Below are positions 6,291-11,553 of a stretch of 11,553 nt of DNA, piece after piece (the stretch's first letter is position 1; each line of letters begins with the position of its first letter). The translations under genes were made by a program, and so were the position numbers. A model generated the notes under the pieces. That model was not told the DNA's origin. It searched no databases and saw nothing but the letters and a program-made list of their open reading frames with translations. Origin of the DNA: CAVPRW01 sp046727435 [NCBI: bacterium] (GTDB lineage Bacteria; Tectomicrobia; Entotheonellia; J063). The DNA lies in the NCBI GenBank assembly GCA_046727435.1, contig JBKPCR010000313.1, positions 1 to 11,553 on the forward strand. The letters are read 5' to 3'.

Positions 6291-7022
6291 TCAGCTCTCC
6301 TCCCGCAGGGCTTGCACCACTGCGGCGACGGCTGGTTGGTAGACTCGCCAGACCGCCGGATTATAGCAGGCGGGGCCGATGTGCCGGAGTCCACCAGCCG
6401 CTGCTTGGGCGGCGAGGTTCTCCAACTGCCAGAGCTGCTCCTCGTTCCCATGGCTGATCAGCCAGCCGGTGATCAGCCCGGTGAGCCAATCCCCGAAATG
6501 CATCACCGCCTCCCAGGGGAGCCCCAATCGTTGTCCGGCCAGTCCCCCCAGGGCCCCTATCACCATGGCCAAATTCGCCTCGTTGAGGGCGTGTGGCTCC
6601 CCACCCTCATACCGGCGCCACGCCGCCAGAGCCTCGCGCACCTGAGCCTCTGGCAAGTGCACCACTATCTCAGAGGACGCCTCCGCAGGGCTCCCGATGG
6701 CGATCCACGAGGCGGGGAACTCCCCGATATCGCCTGCCTCCCGGCAAAACTCCCGCAGTTGCGCCCAGATGCGATACAGGGGCATGTGCTCGGCCAGCAG
6801 GCGTCGGAGTGTATCCAGATCGATCAGATCCTCCAGGTGCAGCATCTCCAGGAATTCTGGGACGGAATCGGCCTGATCCGCCCAGCGCTGTACGAGGGGC
6901 TGCGCCGTCGCCATCTGGTTGAGGGTTACGGCAAAGAGCCGATGCGACGGCTGGCCGCCCTCCACCAACCAGAGTGCGGATGGCCCAGTCGGATCGGGTT
7001 GCCAGGTGATCGGGATGGCCAC
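6291..7022 (-). CDS. Unrecognised Trp-rich protein, downstream of LLM oxidoreductase
   Basis: I do not recognise this 243-residue protein. The GTG at 7022 is chosen because AAAGGAG (7032-7038) lies 9 nt upstream; an ATG at 7121 would add 33 basic, low-complexity-looking residues and has only AAGG touching the start. It is unusually rich in tryptophan (11 of 243), with acidic, Leu-rich helical segments such as 'EFLEMLHLEDLIDLDTLRRL' (residues about 56-75) and a C-terminal half containing 'LAMVIGALGGLAG' and 'FGDWLTGLITGWLISHG'. There is no signal peptide and no clear membrane helix. The reverse frame over the same bases is His/Arg/Pro-rich and has no ribosome site, so the minus strand is the coding one. 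It begins about 110 nt after the LLM oxidoreductase stop on the same strand and is probably co-transcribed, so a role as partner, chaperone or regulator is possible but unproven. Confidence 0.75.
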   Translation of the reverse strand: MAIPITWQPDPTGPSALWLVEGGQPSHRLFAVTLNQMATAQPLVQRWADQADSVPEFLEMLHLEDLIDLDTLRRLLAEHMPLYRIWAQLREFCREAGDIGEFPASWIAIGSPAEASSEIVVHLPEAQVREALAAWRRYEGGEPHALNEANLAMVIGALGGLAGQRLGLPWEAVMHFGDWLTGLITGWLISHGNEEQLWQLENLAAQAAAGGLRHIGPACYNPAVWRVYQPAVAAVVQALREES

Positions 7023-7031
7023 AGTTGTCTG

Positions 7032-7038
7032 CTCCTTT
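7032..7038 (-). promoter_or_regulatory. Ribosome binding site that selects the GTG start at 7022
   Basis: AAAGGAG on the minus strand, 9 nt before GTG. It is the only good Shine-Dalgarno near the 5' end of the hypothetical gene and argues against the longer ATG-initiated form. Confidence 0.6.
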
Positions 7039-7132
7039 CTCGCTTCAGGTTGCCCGAGAGGACCGCGGCCGGCGTACTGCGCGCCATAAATCCTGCGCCG
7101 GGTGGACTTGCATTTCCCCATACCTTCGCTGT

Positions 7133-8161
7133 TTACTTGAACTTGGGGACGACCTTTTCGGTCAGCAGCCGTAGCGAATTGAGGACCCGGTCATAGGGAA
7201 TCTGGCCGCCATAGTTGGTCTCCAGCACCACGCTAGAGATGCCGAGCGCTTCTTGATACTCCTGGAGGCGATCGACGACCGCTTCCGGCGTGCCAAACAG
7301 AACCCGCTGTTTCAGGATGTCATCGTAAGGGATGCTGGCCCGGCGCTGGAGTCGCTCGGCGGCCTCCTCACTGGCGGCGAACCCACTGAGCTCCTGGGCC
7401 CCATACTGGATCGCATGCCGCGTGCTCGCTTCGGGCTCCGCACGGGCGCGCTCGGCGGTCTCTGCCACATAAGCGGGAATGCGCAGGGCGATATCGGCGG
7501 GGCCAGTATGACCGGCTTCGTGGCGCGCCTTGCGGTACAGATCGAGCCGTTCTTGCAGCTGGGGGATCGGAGTATTGGCGCTGACGAAGACGGAGTGCCC
7601 CATACCCCCGACGAGCGTGAAGGTGTCTGGGCTTGCGAGGGCGACTCGGATGGGAGGATACGGTTGCTGAAACGGTTTGGGCACGACGGTCACGTCACGA
7701 AAGGAGAAATAGCTGCCTTCGTGGGAGAACTGCTCTTTTTCCCACGCCTTCAGGATGATGTCCAGCGCCTCGAGAAAGCGGCCGCGACTCTCGCCGTATG
7801 ACACATTATATCCCTGGTAGTACTTGGTCAGCCCGCTTCGTCCAATCCCGAAATTAAAGCGGCCCTTGCTGATATGGTCCACCGTCGCGGCCTCCTCGGC
7901 AACACGCAGCGGATTGGTTAGGGGCAGAACCTGCACTGCCAGCCCGATGCGTATCCTACGGGTACGGGCCGCGATCGCACTGGCGATGACGATGGGGGAC
8001 GCGAGGACAGAGCGGTCTGGACTAAAATGGTGCTCGGCTAGCCAAACGGCATCCATCCCCAGCTGCTCTGCAGCCTCGACCTGATTGAACGACTCCTCGA
8101 AGGCCTCCGCCTGCGTCATGTGCAGACGGATGTGGAAGTCAGTGAACATCCCGAAGTCCAT
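7133..8161 (-). CDS. LLM-class (bacterial luciferase-like) flavin-dependent oxidoreductase
   Basis: From ATG 8161 the protein is 342 residues, normal for the family. AAAGGAG (8168-8174) lies 6 nt upstream; an earlier ATG at 8218 would add a 19-residue basic leader of no family character. The sequence starts 'MDFGMFTDFH' and has 'MDAVWLAEHHFSP' (residues 36-48), the EHHF signature of luciferase-like monooxygenases, then 'RIRIGLAVQVLPLTNPLRVAEE', 'GRFNFGIGRSG' (flavin phosphate region) and 'YPPIRVA'. These TIM-barrel enzymes use FMNH2 or F420H2 to hydroxylate, Baeyer-Villiger oxidise, desulfonate or demethylate small organics, normally with a separate reductase supplying reduced flavin; none is visible here. 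The EHHF group is common in catabolic clusters. It heads a minus-strand unit with the Trp-rich protein. Substrate not predictable. Confidence 0.93.
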   Translation of the reverse strand: MDFGMFTDFHIRLHMTQAEAFEESFNQVEAAEQLGMDAVWLAEHHFSPDRSVLASPIVIASAIAARTRRIRIGLAVQVLPLTNPLRVAEEAATVDHISKGRFNFGIGRSGLTKYYQGYNVSYGESRGRFLEALDIILKAWEKEQFSHEGSYFSFRDVTVVPKPFQQPYPPIRVALASPDTFTLVGGMGHSVFVSANTPIPQLQERLDLYRKARHEAGHTGPADIALRIPAYVAETAERARAEPEASTRHAIQYGAQELSGFAASEEAAERLQRRASIPYDDILKQRVLFGTPEAVVDRLQEYQEALGISSVVLETNYGGQIPYDRVLNSLRLLTEKVVPKFK

Positions 8162-8167
8162 ACCTTT

Positions 8168-8174
8168 CTCCTTT
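8168..8174 (-). promoter_or_regulatory. Ribosome binding site that selects ATG 8161 for the LLM oxidoreductase
   Basis: AAAGGAG on the minus strand, 6 nt before ATG. It supports the start that matches the family N-terminus 'MDFGMF' over the upstream ATG at 8218. Confidence 0.75.
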
Positions 8175-8342
8175 CGCTGCTGACCTTTACCCCGACATAA
8201 GGCGCGCATGTAGGGCAACGTTTAGATAATTACCTTGAGATGATCACCCAGGTCCTTGGCTCGAGCGATCGTGGGCACGAGTGTAAAGCGATTGGGGGAA
8301 GGCGTCAACGAGAATGCATCGTAGGCACCCGATGACTTTTGC

Positions 8343-8371
8343 TTGACACACGGCGACGTCTGGAGTACTGA
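8343..8371 (+). promoter_or_regulatory. Weak candidate promoter for PEPM/ICL unit
   Basis: A perfect -35 TTGACA (8343-8348) is followed after 17 nt by TACTGA (8366-8371), a poor -10 hexamer. The position ahead of the PEPM/ICL gene is sensible. The palindromic repeat would lie in the leader. The weak -10 could mean activator dependence, or the match is chance. Confidence 0.3.
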
Positions 8372-8381
8372 CACACTATTG

Positions 8382-8437
8382 TCACCCCCATCCGACCCCT
8401 CTTTCCTTGAGGGGAAGGGTTGGGGGGGCGCAGGCTG
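8382..8437. repeat. Palindromic intergenic repeat, copy C
   Basis: CCCCTC (8396-8401) and GAGGGG (8409-8414) form a 6-bp stem with loop TTTCCTT. Left flank CACCCCCATCCGA and right flank GTTGGGGGGGCGCAGG extend it imperfectly. The right half resembles copies A and B2 (GGGGAGGG, then a G-run, then CGCG/CGCAG). Confidence 0.65.
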
Positions 8438-8479
8438 CCGCCCCGACGTGTCGCGTCCCCTGTGGACAGGAGAGAAACA

Positions 8480-9373
8480 ATGGTATCTGTCAGAAGTAGC
8501 CTCCGTGCCAGGTTGCAACGCGGTGAGACGATCGCCGCTCCCGGGGCTTATGACCCGCTCTCAGCGCGGGTGGTGCAGGCATTGGGCTTCGCCGCCGTGT
8601 ATACTGGCGGGTACATGACTGGGGCTCATACCAGCATCACAGAGCCGCTGTTGACGCTGACGGAGCAAGTCGAGGTGGCGCAAAAGGTAGCGCATGCCGT
8701 GGACCTGCCGGTGATCACCGACGCGGGAGCGGGCTATGGTGATCCATTGCACGTCATGCGTTGCGTCCGTGAGTTCGAGGCGGCCGGCATCGCCGGCATC
8801 CACATCGAGGACCAGGTCTATCCCAAACGCGCCTCCTATCACAAGGGCCTGGAGCACATCGTGCCGCTCCAAGAATTCATCGAACGCATGAGCTACGCCT
8901 TGAAAGCTCGCCGTGACCCAGATTTCCTCATCATCGGGCGCACTGACGCGTTTAGCGCGGTCGAAGGAAGTCGCGAAGAGCTGGTCCGTCGGGGCTTGAC
9001 CCTCAAAGAACTTGGTGTCGACGCCATCATGCCCCGCGGCGTGCGTGCGAGAGAAGACCTGGCGTTTTTCCGCAAGGAAGTCCCTGGAGTGCCATTGGTG
9101 GTCATCGCTGGTGCCGATGACATCTCCGTGCAGGAATATGCCGATTTGGGGTATCAAATCATGATCTATGCCACCACACCGGCAATCGTGGCGGCGAATG
9201 CTCTGATGGAGACCTATCAGCACCTCAAAGACACTGGCCTGCTCAACATCACTGCCCAGCGTGTTGCCGAGCTGCGGCGGCGCGTCGAAGAACTCATCAG
9301 TCTGCCGGAGTATTACGAAGTGGAAGCGGCGACGACCGAGAGAGGCAGCACTGCCCCGACAGCACCTCATTAA
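8480..9373 (+). CDS. Isocitrate lyase/PEP mutase superfamily enzyme
   Basis: From ATG 8480, with AGGAG (8468-8472) 7 nt upstream, the protein has 297 residues, as usual for this TIM-barrel superfamily (2-methylisocitrate lyase, PEP mutase, oxaloacetate decarboxylase, dimethylmalate lyase, carboxyphosphonoenolpyruvate mutase). A longer in-frame ATG at 8420 runs through the palindromic repeat and is unlikely. Family landmarks are 'GETIAAPGAYDPLSARVVQALGF' split as residues 15-37, 'AVYTGGYM', 'PVITDAGAGYGDP' (77-89), 'AGIAGIHIEDQVYPKR' (102-117), 'IIGRTDAF' (151-158) and 'VPLVVIAGADD'. Two sites depart from the lyase norm: the metal motif D-x-D-x-G-[YF]-G reads D81-A-G-A-G-Y-G, and the KRCGH loop reads K116-R-A-S-Y-H, lacking the catalytic Cys. 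It therefore should not be called isocitrate or methylisocitrate lyase. Cleavage or decarboxylation of a small 2-hydroxy/2-oxo acid is a reasonable guess. It leads a probable three-gene plus-strand unit. Confidence 0.9.
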   Translation: MVSVRSSLRARLQRGETIAAPGAYDPLSARVVQALGFAAVYTGGYMTGAHTSITEPLLTLTEQVEVAQKVAHAVDLPVITDAGAGYGDPLHVMRCVREFEAAGIAGIHIEDQVYPKRASYHKGLEHIVPLQEFIERMSYALKARRDPDFLIIGRTDAFSAVEGSREELVRRGLTLKELGVDAIMPRGVRAREDLAFFRKEVPGVPLVVIAGADDISVQEYADLGYQIMIYATTPAIVAANALMETYQHLKDTGLLNITAQRVAELRRRVEELISLPEYYEVEAATTERGSTAPTAPH

Positions 9374-9532
9374 CGGCAGTTCGGTTTTGCCCTTGTGTCG
9401 CCAGCCGCGTACAGTAGCAGAGTATCTTGTTCAGGTTGCATGTGACGAAGTCAATCATTGGGAAACACCAGAGTGTGCCGTCCAGCGCTGCGTCGACCAA
9501 TCAGCGGGCGCTGGAGCGATGTGGAGAACCTT

Positions 9533-10531
9533 ATGCCCGAGGAAACCATTGTCTTTACCCCAGGTCGTGAGATGCCCCCGGATGTTCTCGAGCAGGCGTG
9601 GCGCATGAAACCGGAGGGCTTTAACCTACAGATGATGCCGGGGAATGCCAGCGCGGCGGATATCGCAGCCGCGATGCGCGACGCCGAGTACCTGGTGGGC
9701 TTTATCCGGCCCTTGCCGGACGAGGCCTATACGGACGCAAAACAGCTCAAATTGGTCCAGGTCCTGAGTGCCGGGTATGACCGCATCAATATCGAGGGGG
9801 CCCGCAAGGCACGCGTGCCGATCTGCCAGAATGGCGGGGCCAACTCCGTGGCAGTCGCCGAGCATACCATCATGCTCATCCTGGCCGTCTATCGCAAGCT
9901 GGTCGCGTTCCATCAAAACGTCGCCCAAGGTCGGTGGCACGAGGGGATTCCCCGCAACGTGGACATCTTCGAACTGGAGGGGAAGACGGTGGGGATCGTC
10001 GGGCTTGGCTACATCGGACAGCAGGTGACCCAACGGCTCAAGCCGTTTGATACCAACCTGATCTATTACGATGCCTTCCGGCGCAGCCCAGAAGAGGAAG
10101 CGCGCCTGGGGATCCAGTATGTGCCGTTCAACACCCTGCTTGAGACGGCTGATGTGGTGAGCTTGCACGTGCCGCTCAACGACAGCACCCGGCACATGAT
10201 TAATGCCGACGCCCTGGGTCGCATGAAACCCAAGGCGATCCTGATTAATACCTGTCGGGGTGAAGTGGTCGACGAGCCTGCCCTGGTCGATGCGCTCGAG
10301 CAGGGACGGATACTGGCGGCCGGCCTCGACACTCAAGAAAAGGAGCCGGCGGACCCCACGAATCCGCTGCTGACCTTGCCGAATGTCACACTCACCCCGC
10401 ATACCGCCGGCCCCACCGTGGATAGCTTCCGCAAGCGCTTCCGGAACGGCTACGCCAACATTGAACGAGTGTCCCAGGGGCAGCCCCCATTGTGGGTAAT
10501 TCCCGAAATGCGCGATCTCTTCCCGGATTGA
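9533..10531 (+). CDS. D-isomer-specific 2-hydroxyacid dehydrogenase (NAD-dependent)
   Basis: From ATG 9533, with GGAGA (9523-9527) 5 nt upstream, the protein has 332 residues, the normal family size. A longer in-frame ATG at 9458 would add 25 residues with no family character. The split substrate domain (about 1-103 and 293-332) flanks a Rossmann domain with 'VGIVGLGYIGQQV' (G157-x-G159-x-x-G162) and Asp180 at the end of the second strand, indicating NAD(H) rather than NADP(H). The catalytic set is complete: Arg242 in 'NTCRGEVVDE', Glu271 in 'EKEPAD' and His290 in 'TPHTAG'. Relatives include phosphoglycerate, lactate, glycerate and hydroxypyruvate dehydrogenases; a formate dehydrogenase-type motif is absent. 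It reversibly oxidises a D-2-hydroxyacid to the 2-oxoacid in the cytosol. It lies 159 nt after the PEPM/ICL enzyme and 110 nt before a CoxM-type gene. A 2-oxoacid made or used here would fit the lyase next door, which is an inference. Confidence 0.95.
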   Translation: MPEETIVFTPGREMPPDVLEQAWRMKPEGFNLQMMPGNASAADIAAAMRDAEYLVGFIRPLPDEAYTDAKQLKLVQVLSAGYDRINIEGARKARVPICQNGGANSVAVAEHTIMLILAVYRKLVAFHQNVAQGRWHEGIPRNVDIFELEGKTVGIVGLGYIGQQVTQRLKPFDTNLIYYDAFRRSPEEEARLGIQYVPFNTLLETADVVSLHVPLNDSTRHMINADALGRMKPKAILINTCRGEVVDEPALVDALEQGRILAAGLDTQEKEPADPTNPLLTLPNVTLTPHTAGPTVDSFRKRFRNGYANIERVSQGQPPLWVIPEMRDLFPD

Positions 10532-10547
10532 CCTACCATGTGAGGGT

Positions 10548-10587
10548 GCGAGGGCGGCATGGGCTCCGGCCGTCTCGCGTCCCTCGC
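10548..10587. repeat. Stem-forming repeat between dehydrogenase and CoxM-type gene
   Basis: GCGAGGG (10548-10554) and CCCTCGC (10581-10587) are perfect 7-bp inverted arms enclosing a GC-rich 26-nt interval that can itself pair (CGGC with GCCG). It may be an mRNA processing or attenuation structure inside the operon spacer. No T-run follows, so full termination is not indicated. Confidence 0.35.
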
Positions 10588-10641
10588 CGCTGACGGACAC
10601 GGGCGTGGCACTGGGGGAACTGACACAGGAGGGCAGGCGCG

Positions 10642-11553
10642 ATGAACCGCTTTGAATACCTGGAAGCCCGCACGCTTCCGGAAGCCATCGCATTACTGGG
10701 CCAGGATGACGGGCCCCGCATTGTCGCCGGGGCGACGGATTTCCTAGTGCGATGGCGACAGGGCTTGTGGAAACCGCGGTCCGTGCTCAGCATTCAACAC
10801 ATCCCTGGGTTGGACCGGGTCAATTATACCCCGGCGACCGGACTCAGCCTGGGGTCTTTGGTCACCATTCGGACCCTGGAGCTCCATCCGCTCATTCAGC
10901 AGTACTACCCCGCCTTGTCCCAGGCGGCTACCACCTTTGCCGGGGTCCAGATTCGGAACTTGGCGACCGTCGGCGGTAATATCTGTAATGCCTCCCCGTC
11001 AGGAGATACCCTGCCAGCGCTGATCGCCTATGGGGCCGAATGCCGTCTGATCGGCCCGGAGGGTGAGCGGCTCGTGCCCCTGGAGAGTGTTTTCCTAGGC
11101 CCTGGACGTACTGCCCTGCGGCCGGCGGAGGTCCTCGTAGAGCTGCACCTGCCGCCACTACCCCCTGCCACCGGGGCACTCTATATCAAGCACAGCCCCC
11201 GCAGCGCTATGGACATCTCCACCGTGGGCGTGGCGTCGGTCGTCACGTTAGCGGGCCAGGATGGTGTCTGTCGGGAGGTCCGGATCAGCCTAGGCGCCGT
11301 CGCCCCCACGGTCATACGGGCCAGGTCAGCCGAGGCGCTCCTGCGTGGCCAGCGCCTTGAGGCCGGGCTGATCCAGCAGGCCGCTCGGGCAGCTACCGAG
11401 GATGCCAGGCCTATCGATGACATCCGGGGCACGGCGCGACACCGGCGCGCCATCGTTGAGGCTCTGACCGGGCGTACGTTGCGATCAGCCATCCAGATGG
11501 CCCAGGGCGCCAACTTTCCCTTCCAAATGCAGCGTGCGCTGGCGGTCGAGGCC
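10642..11553 (+). CDS. CoxM/CutM-type FAD-binding subunit of molybdenum hydroxylase (3' end off window)
   Basis: I translated this frame from ATG 10642; AGGAGGG (10627-10633) lies 8 nt upstream. It is open for 304 residues to the window edge, near or at the family's full length of about 290, so the stop should be close. N-terminal 'MNRFEYLEARTLPEAI' and 'VAGATDFLVRW' (residues 28-38) form the first FAD phosphate loop (family AGGTD). The second FAD motif is 'TVGGNICNASPSGD' (109-122). The C-terminal CO dehydrogenase flavoprotein domain follows ('MDISTVGVASVV', 'RISLGAVAPTVIRA'). The subunit passes electrons from a molybdopterin-cytosine-dinucleotide centre through [2Fe-2S] clusters to an acceptor. 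Family members hydroxylate CO, xanthine, nicotinate, isoquinoline, quinaldine and similar compounds. A CoxS-type ferredoxin subunit and a CoxL-type Mo subunit are expected next, off the edge; which substrate is used would be decided by the CoxL active-site loop. Confidence 0.92.
   Translation, partial: MNRFEYLEARTLPEAIALLGQDDGPRIVAGATDFLVRWRQGLWKPRSVLSIQHIPGLDRVNYTPATGLSLGSLVTIRTLELHPLIQQYYPALSQAATTFAGVQIRNLATVGGNICNASPSGDTLPALIAYGAECRLIGPEGERLVPLESVFLGPGRTALRPAEVLVELHLPPLPPATGALYIKHSPRSAMDISTVGVASVVTLAGQDGVCREVRISLGAVAPTVIRARSAEALLRGQRLEAGLIQQAARAATEDARPIDDIRGTARHRRAIVEALTGRTLRSAIQMAQGANFPFQMQRALAVEA

Larger units (their letters stand above)
8162..8479. other. Divergent intergenic region with palindromic repeat
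   Basis: These 318 bases separate the minus-strand LLM unit from the plus-strand PEPM/ICL unit. They contain a palindromic repeat (8382-8437), a weak plus-strand promoter candidate (8343-8371) and the Shine-Dalgarno of the next gene (AGGAG, 8468-8472). A minus frame ending at 8222 reads 'VPTIARAKDLGDHLKVII' and looks protein-like, but upstream it passes through the repeat and has no ribosome site. It may be the tail of a decayed gene. Confidence 0.6.

Noticed and set aside
6312-7196. A 294-residue plus-strand frame opposite the Trp-rich protein
   Set aside because: It is rich in His, Pro and Arg, overlaps the end of the LLM gene and has no ribosome site; the minus strand has a good start and folded-protein composition.
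1630-8437. CRISPR array made of the palindromic repeats
   Set aside because: The copies are kilobases apart, imperfect and not separated by regular spacers; no cas genes are present.
8222-8518. A complete 98-residue minus-strand gene
   Set aside because: Its middle is the palindromic repeat and its start lies inside the PEPM/ICL coding region; only the tail is protein-like, so it is noted as a possible remnant.
8561-9370. A 269-residue minus-strand frame opposite the PEPM/ICL gene
   Set aside because: It is a mirror of a strongly supported plus-strand enzyme with family motifs throughout, and it has no motifs of its own.
9626-10693. A 355-residue minus-strand frame opposite the D-2-hydroxyacid dehydrogenase
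   Set aside because: The plus strand encodes a complete dehydrogenase with all catalytic residues; the long reverse frame is a by-product of GC-rich codon use.

Overview
The window is bacterial chromosomal DNA of moderately high G+C (roughly 60 % by eye). It has clear Shine-Dalgarno sites, short operons on both strands and a mix of catabolic enzyme families. Nothing in it fixes the taxon. The combination of class III CoA-transferases, LLM flavin oxidoreductases, a CoxM-type subunit and GC-rich palindromic intergenic repeats is common in environmental, often uncultured lineages (Tectomicrobia/Entotheonella, Rokubacteria/NC10, Chloroflexota, some Proteobacteria). That assignment is only a guess. 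No rRNA, tRNA, transposase, integrase, phage gene or CRISPR array was found.

Layout. (1) Positions 1-1258, minus strand: 5' part of an exported, probably lipid-anchored metallo-beta-lactamase (MBL) fold protein that runs off the left edge. (2) Positions 1259-1605: non-coding, with two short hairpin-forming palindromes. (3) Positions 1606-4176, minus strand: two tandem class III (CaiB/BaiF) CoA-transferase genes. The downstream copy has a C-terminal tail encoded by a palindromic repeat; the upstream copy has Cys where the catalytic Asp is expected. (4) Positions 4177-4548: divergent spacer with a hairpin, a composite palindromic repeat and a near-consensus sigma-70 promoter reading right. (5) Positions 4549-6148, plus strand: an MBL-fold hydrolase with an altered first metal-ligand motif, then an Asp/Glu/hydantoin-racemase-like protein. 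(6) Positions 6149-6290: convergent spacer with a long inverted repeat. (7) Positions 8161-6291, minus strand: an LLM-class flavin-dependent oxidoreductase followed by an unrecognised Trp-rich protein. (8) Positions 8162-8479: divergent spacer with another copy of the palindromic repeat. (9) Positions 8480-11553, plus strand: an isocitrate lyase/PEP mutase superfamily enzyme, a D-2-hydroxyacid dehydrogenase and the FAD subunit of a CoxM-type molybdenum hydroxylase, open at the right edge.

Together the genes look like an accessory catabolic region for an organic acid or a heteroaromatic/xenobiotic compound. A molybdenum hydroxylase and a flavin monooxygenase would oxidise the substrate, CoA-transferases would activate acids, a PEPM/ICL-type lyase would cleave a small 2-hydroxy or 2-oxo acid, and the dehydrogenase, racemase and MBL hydrolase would process intermediates. 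The substrate cannot be read from the sequence. Several enzymes have substitutions at canonical active-site positions, so family names should not be taken as reaction assignments.
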